DNA of 64,000 nucleotides, from positions 7,413,569-7,477,568 of the forward strand of contig SCHM01000002.1 in the NCBI GenBank assembly GCA_004123355.1, written 5' to 3'. The notes under the pieces were generated by a model. It was not told the origin of the DNA. It made no database searches and saw only the letters and a list, made by a program, of their open reading frames with translations. Shown here one piece after another: positions 1 through 13,211 of this stretch (position 1 is its first letter; the number at the start of each line of letters is the position of its first letter). Source of the DNA: Amphirosellinia nigrospora. Taxonomy: Eukaryota > Ascomycota > Sordariomycetes > Xylariales > Xylariaceae. Made by a program: the position numbers and the translations under genes.

Positions 1-1019
1 TAAGGGGAGTTTGGGTGTGCCTTTTATTATCTTCGTTTCAGCGCTGTTGATAAGGAAAGGGTCTGATATGGGTATTTGGTATGGGTGGAAATTATCTGGG
101 GACCGAAAATCTCATTTCAATTTCATATGGTGTTTTATCATCATGGCGTGTAGATTATAACAAAGGCACCTCGAAGAAGGGATGTTGTCTATAGCAGGCT
201 ATTCTTGATTGTAGTGTACAATGTTGATGAACATTTTTGAGGTTATAAGTTAGTTGTTATATCTCGGTTGTGACTACGAAAGGTTTTGTGAGTTGAGTCT
301 CTTATCAGTAGGTAAGGCGCTATCGTGGGAAGTTGATTAATCTAATGTGCTATCGAGGCTAAGAATATTTATCATATGATTACCTCTTACTTACTTATTT
401 ACTATTGTAGTGATTAGCTACCTAAGTACCTGAGGTACTGTTGGTTGTACGTGCATAGAGGGGTTAAAAGCACCTTCGAGGCCGCTTCCAGTTGTCAGCA
501 AGAAAAAAAAAACAGAATATTAAATATATTATAAAATGATGAATACATGCAAATTGTGAAACCTTGCATTTCCCATGTCCATTTAATTGTCTTGTCTACA
601 TATACACGTGCCGAGCGGACCCGGTACGTCCGATGAGTCCGAAGCATGATGCGATGCCGTAAGTGAGCAGATGCCTTCGATTGATCTGCACTAAGCCTCT
701 CTGGGACTAGCGACACCGAGGAAAGCTTTCTAATAATCACCACCTTCTTCCAACTGGCCGAGTCGTTGACCTAAATAACTGAGGCGAAATATTTAGTAGC
801 CGGTTCAGCTCAAATCAATTAGGATTTTCGGTTAGCAGGTTCTTTGCTTCTAGAAGCGGAACGGAACGGAACAGAGCATAACGAACGGTCCGATAGTCAG
901 CTGGCTATTGATTGTTGCGCACATGAGATAGCACACCCGCCGACTCGCACTCGCACTCGACCTCGACCTCGACCTCTCAACCTGCTCCGGCTCGGTCGGC
1001 GAGCCCAGCCCAGCCCAGC
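1..1019. other. Intergenic region upstream of the m-AAA protease gene
   Basis: No coding region is supported here. The last 100 bases before the AFG3-like start are rich in repeated GACCTC/ACTCGC units, which fits a pyrimidine-rich 5' leader. A short CGATGAGTCC string near 631 recalls a hammerhead core but lacks the rest of the fold. A CCTAAGTACCTGAGGTAC string near 421 belongs to a short motif that recurs in other gaps of this window. Confidence 0.6.
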
Positions 1020-3830
1020 ATGTCAAGCATCGTACGGCGGTCGGCTGGCTTCGTGCGGGTCGCCAGCCACTCCCTCATTATAGCATCGCGTACGAGCCTA
1101 CAAACACCTCGCCTCCTACGCACCACCCCCGCCGCATGGTCCGCACAGCCGAAATGCTACTCGACCTCCAAGAAGCCGCCCAGCCCGGATCCTACCCCTA
1201 AAGGCGATGACGGTGACAAGAAAGATCCTTCCAGCAAGCCACGGGTCCAGAGCACTGGCTCGCCAGGGCCCGCCGAAGCAGAGACGCACAAATCTTCTAC
1301 ACAGGGCGACGATGGCAGGCTTCCGCTGCCTGAGGGATGGGTCCACCTGTCTGACGAGCAGATGCGAGACGTCGCAAAGTTTTTCGCCTCTGAATCCGTC
1401 TGGTTGGCTGAGAAACAAAGGCCGTTGCTTCAGTCCATTCGGCGAACTGGGGTGCCGGTGGCCCTGTTGGAATTAACGCAAAAGTGGCGGGCCGGGACTT
1501 TCGGCATCACAGACGTTCCAAAACTCTTAAAAGCCTTCAATGATCTGACCTGGCATACGACGGCCATGCTTGAGGACCAAAACTCCGACCAACCGCCTTC
1601 GTCTCAACCATCTCAAAGCTACCAAGAGTCATCGTCCCAATCTTCCAACAAAAAGACTGAGGACAAAAAGAGCGATGAGAGCGAACAACCACAGGCCGAC
1701 AGCCAGAAACCTAAGTTTGAAGAGACGGGCTTCAAGTCAAATCCCCAGCCAGATCCAAATAATGGGAACAACCCGTTTAAGAGCAGCGACTGGCTGACCA
1801 CTGTTATTGCCACGGGTGTGGCTTATTATCTTTACAGCTCCATGTCAGGGGAGACTAGCAAAGAAATCACCTGGCAAGAGCTGAAGAAGAACTTCCTTGA
1901 TAAAGGCCTTGTCGAAAAGATGGTTGTTGTCGGCCATAAAGTGGTCGTGGAACTCAACAGAGAGGCCACCCAGTCTATGTATCCCGACTCCATTGCTATA
2001 CGCCCTGGCTTCAACTACTACTTCTCGATTGCCTCGGTTGATGCTTTCGAGAGGCGACTAGAAGAGGCTCAAAGTGAACTCGGCATTCCAAGTAGCGACA
2101 GGATCCCCGTCAGCTTTGCCGGAGAGAGTAATGGGATGAACCTTCTTCTGGCCTTCGGTCCTACTGTCCTACTTGTTGGCCTGCTGGTATATGCTACCCG
2201 CCGTGGACCCGGGGGCGGTGGTTCAAGTGGCATCTTCGGTCTAGGTAAGAGCAAGGCGAAACGTTTCAGCCACGAAACCGCTATCAAGGTCAAGTTTTCT
2301 GACGTCGCTGGTTTGGACGAGGCCAAGCAAGAGATCATGGAGTTTGTCAGCTTCTTGAAGAAGCCAGAGAGATTCCAGAGACTAGGTGCCAAGATTCCTC
2401 GTGGTGCCATTCTTGCGGGTCCACCTGGTACTGGTAAAACGCTGCTCGCAAAGGCCACTGCTGGCGAGTCTGGCGTGCCCTTCTTTAGTGTTAGCGGTTC
2501 CGAGTTTGTCGAGATGTTCGTTGGTGTAGGTGCCTCTAGAGTGCGCGATCTTTTTGCCAATGCGCGCAAGAACGCGCCCTGCATCATCTTTATTGATGAA
2601 ATCGATGCCATTGGTAGATCACGTTCGCAAGGTCAGAGATACGGCGGTAACGATGAGCGAGAGGCTACCCTCAACCAGATTCTTACGGAGATGGATGGGT
2701 TCAACACGACCGAGCAGATTGTTGTCCTTGCTGGCACCAACAGAGTAGACGTTCTTGATAGCGCTTTGATGCGGCCTGGTCGTTTTGATCGACATATCAA
2801 CATTGATGCGCCAACGATGGCAGGTCGGCAGGATATTTTTAAGGTCTATCTCAAGAAGATTGTCACTAACGAAGAGTTCGAATACCTAAGTGGACGGCTC
2901 GCCTCTCTGACACCAGGTTTCGCCGGTGCTGACATTGCTAATTGTGTCAACGAAGCCGCACTTATTGGTGAGTCCCATCGGGCCCACAGCAACATCAACG
3001 AAAGCTAACAAATCACAGCTGCACGGGGTAACGCTGCTTCCGTCACTCTACAGCACTTCGAACAGGCTGTCGAGCGCGTCATCGGCGGCCTAGAGCGCAA
3101 ATCTCTGGTTCTCGCCCCTCTCGAAAAGAAGACTGTGGCCTATCACGAAGCTGGACATGCTATTTGCGGCTGGTACTTCCGATATGCTGATCCTCTGCTC
3201 AAGGTGTCTATTATTCCGCGCGGCAAAGGCTTAGGATACGCTCAATATCTTCCCGGCGATTCCTATCTCATGAGCTACCAGCAGCTCATGGATCGAATGG
3301 CCATGACGCTCGGTGGCCGTATCTCAGAAGAAATTCATTTCCCGACCGTCACCACCGGCGCTAGCGACGACTTTTCCAAAGTAACGAGAACGGCTACAAA
3401 TATGGTGACAAGGTGGGGCATGTCGGAAAAAGTTGGCCCTCTTCATTTCGCGAACGACAAAGATAGCTTTCACAAGCCGTTCTCGGAGACCACAGGCCAA
3501 ACAATTGATTTGGAAGTCAAGCGCATCGTGGAGGAAGCCTACAAGCAGTGCAAGGACCTACTCCTCGAAAAGAAGAAGGAGATCGGTATAGTCGCCGAGG
3601 AGTTGTTGAAGAAGGAAGTTCTTGTGCGCGATGACATGGTTCGCCTACTTGGCCCGCGACCTTTCGAAGATCGGGACGATTTCTCCAAGTATTTTGGCGA
3701 GAATGTTAAAAAGCCACCACCAACAGACCCTACTGAGCCGCCATCATCCCCACACCTTCCGGACGCCCCTGAGCCGCCGCCACCTAGTCCGGCCGCATTT
3801 CAACAGATCGAAGGCAAGGATATAAGGTGA
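1020..3830 (+). CDS. AFG3: Mitochondrial m-AAA protease subunit, AFG3/YTA10-like (FtsH family)
   Basis: ATP-dependent zinc metalloprotease of the mitochondrial inner membrane. In the known family it degrades misfolded membrane proteins and helps assemble respiratory complexes and mitoribosomes. There are two exons, 1020-2967 and 3019-3830, with a 51-base intron (GTGAGT..CACAG); joined they give 919 residues with no frame break. The basic, Ser/Arg-rich N-terminus looks like a matrix-targeting presequence, followed by a low-complexity Gln/Ser stretch (about 185-255). Two membrane segments lie near residues 258-276 and 373-395 and flank the FtsH_ext domain. The AAA domain has Walker A GPPGTGKT (467-474) and Walker B IIFIDEID (522-529). 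The zinc site HEAGH is at 692-696, just after the intron. The LLGPRPF tail and [12 protein letters not shown] motif favour YTA10/AFG3 over YTA12. The C-terminus ends in a proline-rich stretch. Confidence 0.95.
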
Positions 3831-5329
3831 TGGCAGTGGGCGAAGATACTACATGAAAGGCGCACTACACTGTATATAAGGAATCATGATTTGGGCGTAC
3901 GTAGGGCATCATATGGCGCTTCTTGGCTTTGGCATGACCAGGCTTGGACAGATAGACGGTAGGTGAGCTCGCGAGGGCCGACTACTCTATTCACCAGCGC
4001 CGTACGCGACCGATATGATGGATCGCAAAAGTTCTCAACTCAAACGAAGCACTACACACATATAAAAAGATCCGTGTATATTTACTTATGTTACATCACT
4101 TTGACGAAGGACGCAGGACAGACAAAAGAGTGAAACGAGCACGAAAGGGAGGCCCAGACAACTAGCATACCAATACCATGTAGCGACTTGTGTACCAATA
4201 AACAGCTTAGACGGCTGACGAAGAGATGTCGTAGGTCTAAAGATGTCTCTATGTCCCTCGCGCTTTCCCATTAACAATGAGCAAGCGTGATATTCTCATA
4301 GTGTTGGCGGTGTAATGCCGGACACACTCAGAAAAACCTCATTCTGTTTCCGAACGTTTTCGAGTTCCGACTTGAGTTTAGCGCCACATCGGAACCTAGT
4401 GAAGACGCTACTGCCGTCTCCTGTCGGTAGAGGTATAACAGAAAAGTCTACCTTACCTTAGGTAGGTTAGAAGATATAAACAGTCGGAGTGAAACCAGAA
4501 AAGAAAAAAAGCAAGGAATCAATCGTTTAGGGGCTTTGTAGTATTAGTTAGTTAATGTCAGGAAAGCAGCGTTGTCGCATTCCAAGATCTAGACACTTTG
4601 GTACCGATTTTATAATGCATTGCGACTTTGCTCCGTCATGCCTCGCGCCGAGGTCTTTTTTGAGACCACTACTATCATAGTATGGTGTGTTTAGTCTTAA
4701 CTAACCTAGAGACGTTGATATGTTTGTATATGTGTAAGCCGACTTGTTATGTTTATCGTGTATGACATTAAAATCCCTGTGGAGAACCGATGCGGCGACC
4801 CCCACCCGCTAACATTTTCTTCCCGGCCAATCTTGACTAGGTAGAATCTCGTTCGTACATCGGAGACGGTATGCAGGAGCCATGCAAGAAGGGATTTGCC
4901 GTTTGGTTTTTTCTTCTTGTCGTGGGTCTTGATGATACCGGCATAGTAACCATCCCCTGGGTCTAATTCTCGAGCTTACATATACCGCCAATCCAGCTTG
5001 TCATACCTGAAGCTTTGGGTATAATAACGTATAGGACAAATCGGGGTTTTATCGGATTTTGTTCGACAACATCTTCCGCGGCCTATACTGACGACCATAG
5101 GGAATGAACGACAAGAAGTAGAAGACTTGCGGTGTACCCAGTAAAATGCCGTAGCGCTAGCCTTATCCCGGCCTCCTTTACTTCATGTTTTTTATTTAAT
5201 TTCTCAACCAATCTGGGAACGCAGTCCGATATCTAGCCTGAATCATTATTCGGCCGAACAAGACACGCGCCTATCAATAGGATTGGATCCCCGTAATTCT
5301 AGTTTGGAACCTGGTCTCACTTGACAGCC
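3831..5329. other. Intergenic region between AFG3-like and BOR1-like genes
   Basis: No gene is supported. The first few hundred bases probably hold the 3' UTR of the protease gene. Around 4449-4470 there is a TACCTTACCTTAGGTAGGT string, one of several copies of a TAGGT/ACCTA motif in this window. The bases just before 5330 give a favourable start context (cagccATGG) for the transporter. Confidence 0.55.
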
Positions 5330-7641
5330 ATGGCCGCCACCGCCACCGCCACAGATCCCGATCCCGGTCCCGGCTCCGTCTCTAGGACCGCGACGGATCA
5401 CCGCAGCACCACGAGCTCCAGGCAAACACGGTCGCGGCCGCGGTGGTGGAAGATTCACCTCTTCCGCGGTATGGTCAACGATGTCCGCCGCCGCGCTCCT
5501 TATTATTGGAGCGATTGGCTTGATGCCTGGGATTACCGTGTCGTGCCGGCTACGGTGTATATGTATTTTGCGAAGTATGTCAGCTCCTCGTCTTCTTCGC
5601 TATTGCTCTCATTGTCTTTAACCTCTTTATTTTATCTATTTGAATTTGAGTGAAATTAGCGCCTGGATTTTAGAAGCTTCAAGTAGGTGTTATGGTTTGT
5701 GTCTAGAATGATGTCGCTCGTCCCTCGAAAGTTCCTCGGGCACTATACTCAAATGACTGTTAGAATAAGCTTAGAATCGTGGTTGAGATACCTGCATGAA
5801 CGCCGAAGCTGACATAAATCACAGCATCTTGCCCGCCTTAGCCTTCAGCTTAGACATGTTCACTAAGACGAACATGCATTATGGTGTCAATGAGGTCCTG
5901 TTAGCATCTGTACTCGGCGCCGTAGTCTTCTCGATTATTGCCTGCCAACCTCTTGTCATTGTGGGAGTAACGGGTCCTATCACCGTGTTTAACTAGTATG
6001 AGTCCCACGATGATTACTTGCTCTGTCATGCCCCCTTTTTCCAGGTTACACTTGCTGGCCGAGGAAATACCTCTGGCTTCTCTTAGTATTGTACTAACCA
6101 GAAATCCAGTACTGTCTACGATATCATTACCCCCTTAGGGACAAATTACCTGGCCTTCATGTGTTGGATCGGGCTGTGGGCTGTACTCCTGCACTGGATT
6201 TTAGCAGTGACCAATTCATGTAACTGGCTTAAATACGTGACGCGGTTCCCTTGCGACACCTTCGGGTTCTACGTAGCCTTCATCTACCTGCAGAAGGGAA
6301 TCCAAGTGCTCGAGCGCTTCGGCTACGGCGCGCCTTTCTACCTCTCACTATCGGTGGCCCTGCTCGTCTTCGCCATCGCGTACATCTGCGGCGAGTTAGG
6401 CGGCGCAGCGCTGTTCCGCCACCCCGTGCGCGTTTTCCTAAAGGACTACGGCACGCCACTTACCGTCATATTCTTTACGGGGTTCATCCACCTAGGCCGT
6501 ATGAAGTCCGTCGACCTGGAAAGGTTGCCGACGAGTCGCCCGTTCTTCCCCACGGCGGATCGCCCATGGCTTGTAGAGCTCTGGGATATCGAAGTCAAGG
6601 AGGTCTTTCTCGCGCTGCCTTTTGCTATTCTGCTTACTATCTTGTTTTGGTTCGATCATAATGGTATGTCGTGGCCCCAATTATACCATCTCCCATCACG
6701 CACGCCTTTAAAAGGAAGACTAACAGAACACAGTCTCGTCCCTCATTGCGCAAGGCACAGAATTCCCCCTCCGCAAACCGGCAGGTTTCCACTGGGACAT
6801 ATTCCTCTTAGGTCTAACAACAGGCATAGCCGGGATCCTGGGTTTGCCATTTCCCAACGGCCTGATCCCGCAAGCGCCATTCCACACGGAATCCCTCTGC
6901 GTGACAAAAGTCGAGGTCGACGCAGACGAGACCAACCCAGAAGCCAAGGGCCACTACACGTACAAGCGCACACACGTCGTCGAGCAACGCGTGTCGAATC
7001 TAGCACAGGGCCTCCTAACCCTCGGCACAGCCACGGGGCCACTGCTCGTTGTACTGCACCTCATCCCGCAAGCCGTCCTGGCCGGCCTCTTCTTCATCAT
7101 GGGATACCAGGCCCTCGAGGCCAACGGCATCACGGCGAAGCTGCTGTTCCTCCTCCGCGACAAGCATCTCACGCCCACAAACCACCCGCTCAACCGCGTC
7201 CGGCGGCGCGGCGCCGTGTGGGCTTTCGTCGCCATCGAGCTCGTCTGCTTCGGCGCTACCTTCGCTATCACGCAGACCATCGCCGCCGTAGGCTTCCCCG
7301 TCTTCATCTTCGCCCTCATCCCCGTGCGCGCCCTCCTTCTGCCGTGTTTCTTCACGGCGTATGAGCTCGGCGTCCTCGACGCGCCGACCGCGAGTCCGTT
7401 CACTATGGAGAGCGTCGGAGGGTCCTATGGGGCGGCGGCCGAGGATGAGGAGGGTGCGCCGCGTGATGGCGGGAGTGCGAGCGCGAGTAGTGGCGTCTTG
7501 GCTGGTGTGGCTGAGGCGGACACGGGGAAGGGTGAGGAACGGCTCGCCGAAGAGGGGAGGAAAGGTGTTGAGAAAGAGGAGTCTGATGGGTTAAATCGTA
7601 GGACCCTGGGAGGTCGGATATCAGGTGATGGCGGGAGGTAG
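5330..7641 (+). CDS. BOR1: SLC4/HCO3-transporter family anion exporter, Bor1-type
   Basis: Multi-spanning plasma-membrane transporter of the SLC4-like family; the characterised fungal and plant members export borate, and sulphate or bicarbonate transport is an alternative. Four exons (5330-5574, 5825-5995, 6110-6663, 6734-7641) join in frame to 625 residues. All three junctions were placed by reading across conserved family segments: YMYFAN|ILPALAF, GPITVFNY|TVYDI and WFDHN|VSSLIAQGTEF. The first intron is long (250 bases) and the others are 114 and 70. Family hallmarks include FSLDMFTKTNMHYGVNEVLL, ICGELGGAALFRHPVR, KDYGTPL and LGLPFPNGLIPQAPFHTESL. I chose the ATG at 5330 because it lies in good context; the frame is open slightly upstream but without an ATG. 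The cytosolic C-tail after about residue 540 is acidic and Gly/Glu-rich and looks unconserved. No frame breaks are seen. Confidence 0.9.
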
Positions 7642-10600
7642 ATCGAGTATGCCTTGAATGAAAACGGGCGCGTTTCAACTTTAGATGGACCTGGAAGCTT
7701 TTGGGACATATGACGAGTACTTCAGATAAACTTTAATCATGGTCTGCGTAGTCAGTTAATGGATAATATATTGAGAACAGGCTTCTTTATTTCTTGATTT
7801 ATTGACATGCCGCGGGATTTACGTAGTGTCGCTGTGCTAATAGATGGTAATTTGGCTAGGTACTTATGTCGTTAAAGCCATGGAATGAATGCTGCGCCTT
7901 CCAAAACTTAATTAAGCGCTTCGGATTCGCGCCTTTGCGAAATCCTCGTCCTCCTGCGTCTGTGTCTCAATGATGTATCGACCGAACTCTCAAGTGAGCC
8001 TTATTACTATACATGGGACCTCATAACCCAGAAGCTCTAATCGGCGACGCTTTCGCAGTAGCAAAAGCTAAGACACGAGATGTTTTCATCAAGATATTAC
8101 GCCATAAGTATCAGCTAGTTAAGATTAAGAAGATCTCAACAGATCTAGTCCAAACACAAAAGTAAGAAGCAGCGCTAGATTAGTGCGTCGTAGAAGCTAA
8201 GGAGGCGAACTCTTGCACGATAGTTAGAAACTTAGACCAGGGATTAAGCTCGTCCAGAGGGTTTACAGGAGCACTGCTAAGAGCGAGAATATTAATTAGT
8301 TGATAACACAAATGCAGAACCGTTTTCTTCCTCTCCAAGGAAACAATACAGACCAGCTATACGTGGTGCCAGCCTTATTGTAATGAACAGCGATAGGGCC
8401 TTAGCTCCTCCTACGTCAGGCAATCTCCTAACCAGTGTTGCGAAGGGGGGTAGTGGTCGGCGCTGTCGTTAGTCCACTTGGAGTTGAAGATACGATTAGA
8501 GTTTGGGACACCAAGCTGTATGGGCTTTCAGAAATAGTGATTAATGGTGGGAAGGCGATAGAGCTCTGTTAGTCCACGAGGGGGCTTAGGTGGTTTCAGT
8601 GATGCACTCTTCCTGTAGGTTTGCTCGGGATTCGACACCATCGATTCAGGGTGTAAACCCGAAAGTGTATAGTCCTCTTGACGTCCTCGCTAGTACTTTA
8701 GAACAAGGTGAAGTATAGAACTAAGCAAGTGCTTGATGGTAATGGCCTATATTGGATAGGCGGTTAGGAACTCCTCGTTCTTCTAACCGCGTCGCTAGCG
8801 ACGTATATTGCGGGATACATTCGTAACGCTTACGTTCGTGGTATACATCGGGGGTTTGTTGAACGATGATTGTTTCTATCATGGTTCTTGGGCTTTGCTA
8901 TGTTGTTCGTAGACAATATCGGTACCTTGTCCTTCAGTATGGCTCCTAACATCGGTGGCGATCTAATTCTCTAGTGCTTGGTTGGGCGGCGACGGTGGCT
9001 GTAAGGTATGGGTCGACGAGAAACGGAGTAGTGGGTAGCGACCGAAGGACTCGGTTAACTATCGAAGTATCGTATTGTTCTATATGCCAAGTAATAACAT
9101 AGAAAAGGAAGTCCTAGTCTTCGAGGAGTAGTAGGTTCCCGTGAGTAGCCTGAGATGGGGATGGTATCTTTGAAAATAGGTAGGATATTCGAATGCTTTC
9201 GATCTCTAAATAGGACATTGAATATTCTATCCAGAGATAAACCGAGTCATTTGCAATGGTTATTGACTTACTTTTGGGAGTTCCCAGGAGGCAAAGCACA
9301 TTGGGGGTGATGGCTTCAACCCCTGAGCTGGATGATAGCCCCTAATTAAACAATGTTCGGTCCAACGTCACTGCATAGAGATCAAGCATAATTTTAAAGG
9401 CGCATCGAAAATAGAAGTACAAGTCTATTCTTTATTGGCATCAATATTTTATTTTATTAGAAGACAAACTCGCCGCCGGTCGCCGTCGTGCTCTGTATGG
9501 CCTGGGCTCACCCGCCATAAGAGCTACTCTGCCTACTAGAGGTTCGCTTGATATAAAGGGCAATTTCAGTTCATTAAGGTAGAGTATTTATGCGTTGGAG
9601 ACGTTCTAGGCGTAGGCGAGCTACGAAATCTATTCGAAATAATGAATAGATGATATCTTTTATCTAGCACGAGGGATTGAATTACATCTGATACAGAACA
9701 CTGGTTTCCGCTAGTCTTCTGCGTCATCCTATTTCGATGTTGTAAAAGGGGAAGTTCTGAATAGTAATCGAAGTATCGACTGCTTTCACCCTCTCGCGAG
9801 CTAATGCGGTGGCTTATCTCGACGGGCGGGTAAAATATCTACTTATTCGACTCGCGTTAACGAATGGCCTCTCGTTCCCTCAGCCTAACAACCGTTTTCT
9901 AGGCGCTGCCATCGATTGTACGTATTTAGACCGTAAGCTCACGGATTCCTGGTGAGCGAGGAGTGGGCGAGCGACTGCCGTACTTCTCGACAGCCCAGCC
10001 CCCTCGATTCCGATATGAGCCGTCGCACACGATGGCGAAAACAGAAGGTGACTACACGATTAGACGCGGAGACAGAGCATAGGCAATGTGGATAGAAGCG
10101 GATGACTATCATTTTCCTGTTCCTAGATAGCGCCTCGGTCGCCTGTTTGGCCAGCACCCTCTCTCCCCTATTAATCGACCCCCTACCAGGAAGTCAGGGA
10201 CCAATACAGGGCACAACCCCGGAACGACGCATTACTTGACCGTCAAATATCAGCCTGGTATCTTCTTCTATCGCTGTCTGCCTACGTGACATTGAGTTAG
10301 ACGCTCTAAGGTATGTACCAGGACGACGGATTCCCGGCATCTTGTAGCCGCGGCTCCAACCTGGCCACTCCCCAGCCGTAGATATGCGCGAATTCGGCAA
10401 ACCACCAGCTTGGTGAGACACAGGGAATCATATCGATCGAGCAAACTACAGACTACCATGCAAGTTGGACACCCCTACTCATCGGTGTGTCCGGAGGACG
10501 AAGGGATATGCGAGACTCAGAGTAGGACAAATCTGGGGCCGCGAAGTCCTTGACGTTGGAAACATTAGCTGATATGGCGCCTAAGTTTGTTTCAAGATAT

Positions 10601-10820
10601 CAGCCTCTATTACATATCTAGCTAGGCAAACTAATAACACTTTTTGATTTTATTTTAGCTACATCACAGTCGCTCTACGTTACCGCTATTAACATAAGGG
10701 CCTCCCTTTGTTAGAGGTATTACGTCCGTAGCACAAATCTAGAAGGGCTGGATGAGGACTGGGTCTGCTTACATTCAATTTTTTCTGAAGCACACTACGT
10801 GCCGTGCCTTGTAAGGGCAT

Positions 10821-11081
10821 TTGAATGCTTGGTACCTGCGCGCTCTCGGTGTAATAAATTTGACCTGCATTTACTGGCCGTGGAGACGCATTGGCTATAG
10901 GATGGTCTGTATGTTATCCAATACAGCCGATATGGTGTTAAGCCCCGGCGAGAGCTATCAGCTGCACCCGTTCGACAAAAACCGGGCAGCCAGAGCCGGT
11001 ATCCCTGTGAGGTTAATCAAGCAGCATGTCGCTTCTGTGAATGCTACATATGATATTCCTACAGGAATTTTCACATTGTGA
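10821..11081 (+). pseudogene. Short protein-like open frame, unrecognised
   Basis: The frame is open for 86 codons but begins at TTG; the first in-frame ATG is near 10902. The second half has a composition and spacing like real protein, with segments SPGESYQLHPFDKNRAARAG and GIPVRLIKQHVASVNATYDI. I do not recognise the family. It stands alone in a gene-poor block with no plausible partner exons found, so it is more likely the remnant of a lost gene than a working one. Confidence 0.2.
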
Positions 11082-12822
11082 TGTCACTTGATGCTATCAG
11101 AGCAGTCTATGGCCGATCTTGAGTACATCGTGATACGAATAAAACTAGTAGAATTTATATACCATTAGAGAAGTAGACAAGTGCCATAGTGACGCTATAG
11201 CAGCGTCAGTGTTCGCTACCGTATTCCTAAACATATCGCATATCCATCATTTACCCTCGAGGCAAGATGGAACTCCCTCTCCTAAGGCTCTTGTAGTATT
11301 CTGACCATAGGTCTGAAAAAGGAGCGCAAACGCCCTTGGCCAAGCCCTTTCAGGTACGGACCAGTTCCGTTACCAATAACGCGCATGCGTGGAGGCGGCT
11401 CTCGACTACATAGCGCGCTCGCAAGTACCGAGTCTTGGCTAAGCCTTCGGCCTGGATCAAGTGCTTCCGAATCTAAGAAACTTACGTGCTATCTGCTGAC
11501 CGGAATGTGCCGCTGAGACTTACGGGCTAAAGTGGCGGCGTCTTAAAATTCAACATGATGAAATTCGCACTACCCACCAAGAAAGTGTCCAAACCCTGGA
11601 TTGCACAGAAACATCGACCAAGACGTCATTTTGAATTGAGAATATCGAGCAACAAGTGCAATCACTCGCCGGCCCAGTGCGGAAACCCTTTTTCATGGCC
11701 GACCGTAGGCCGCAGGGTCACGACCTTTTGCCTAAATCACTGGTAATCCTTCAATCTTACAACAGTGCGTGTATTCGAAAAGCCGAGCTTGTAGTCCTGA
11801 AAGTTCTCACCGCCTTCAAGTGAGTATAGTTTCATATTGTTTGAAACTCGTACGACTCCTGGAGCGGTCAGTTGGAATTTGGTCAGAAATTTAGTCATCA
11901 GGGAATGCGATGGAGAGTACGAAACAATACGCAACCAATCTCTGATGTCTAGAGTAGAACAGTGACTGCGTCTAGTGATTTCGGATGCCACCAAGAAGGT
12001 CGAACAGAGTTTATCCATGACAACCTAACGAGTCGTGGTCTACGAGACGTGTGCTTCGTCCGTGCTCCTTTCGACAAGAAGTCGAAAGCCGGGGTCAGCT
12101 GCAGTCTAGATCATAGATCTGATATAGTGGACAAGGGACGTGTACAGATACATAGGCGATAAATGCTACGGGCACGTACTAGTACGAGAAGGGAATCCCT
12201 GAAAAAGGTACAGTACGCTATCTCGTCGTAGTGTAAATGTGCATGGGGGGACTCGGGAACGTCAAATCCAAAGAGGGGAAATGGGTGATCCAGGGTGACT
12301 CGATTGGAGCAGGCACAGCATATGGGGAAGCTATAAAGCCTCATATTATAACCCTGGTTCGGCTCTCAACGGCGACGTGCAGAAAACAACCAAAAGTTTG
12401 TTTCAACGGGATCCACCACAATCTCATGTTTGTATATCCGGCTTCCAGTTAGTTACCTGAACCAGCCCAGCCTAGTGGGATGGACATGGTTAGGTACATT
12501 ACATGGTTGGGCTGAGCCGATCAGAGTAGTCCGGCAATTTCCAAGCTTGTCCCTTGTTAACGGCGGTGTTGGCGTCTGTTCGAATCCAACCAGTCCCCGT
12601 CAAGATCAACGACTACGCGCGCCTGGAAGGTTGTGCGACAGGCAGATGTTCTCGTACGCCCGACGCACGCACAGATATATATGACGGCATGAGCATTTCG
12701 CGCTCACGGACACGCGTCGTGAGACGTAGCTGCACGAGGCTATTTCGAGGGGGAGGGTATGGCCGTCCGACCTGAATGATGATCTATAACATCCCCACGA
12801 GGACGGCAACACAACCGGGCTG

Positions 12823-12862
12823 AACAACAACAACAATGACAATAACAACAGCAGCAGCAGCA
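12823..12862. repeat. CAA/CAG-type imperfect triplet repeat
   Basis: Run of AACAACAACAACAATGAC.. followed by AACAACAGCAGCAGCAGCA. It may encode Gln/Asn if it was once coding. No open frame of useful length passes through it. Confidence 0.7.
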
Positions 12863-13211
12863 TCTGCAAGTCCTCGGCCGCCCTCGGCTGGCTGGCCTAA
12901 ACCAGGCTCAAGCAGAAAGCTTCCGAAGGGCGGCGGCGGTGCCTGAACGGCAGAAAGTTAGCTGCATACTGGTGCTGTGCGGTGCCCGCTGAAGCTCGTG
13001 GGGTGCGACGCTACAGTACGACGTGCATCCACAGACGTAGCATACGTGCCTCCTAGTATGCATAAGTGCGTAGGTAAGCAGGGTAATCGGCCATGGCCAA
13101 ACATAAACATGGCCCTCTGGGTCCTGACGTGCCCCAAGCCTCGATTCTGGACGGCGTCGTGGTCAGGTACCGTACTGCCAAGCTGCAGCTATGGGGTAGC
13201 CGTCATGTAGC

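Noticed and set aside
625-650. Hammerhead-ribozyme-like CGATGAGTCCGAAG string
   Set aside because: The conserved CTGATGA core has a mismatch, stem II is absent and flanking arms do not pair.
12560-12600. TTCGAATCC string suggesting a tRNA T-arm
   Set aside because: No matching acceptor, D or anticodon arms can be drawn around it.
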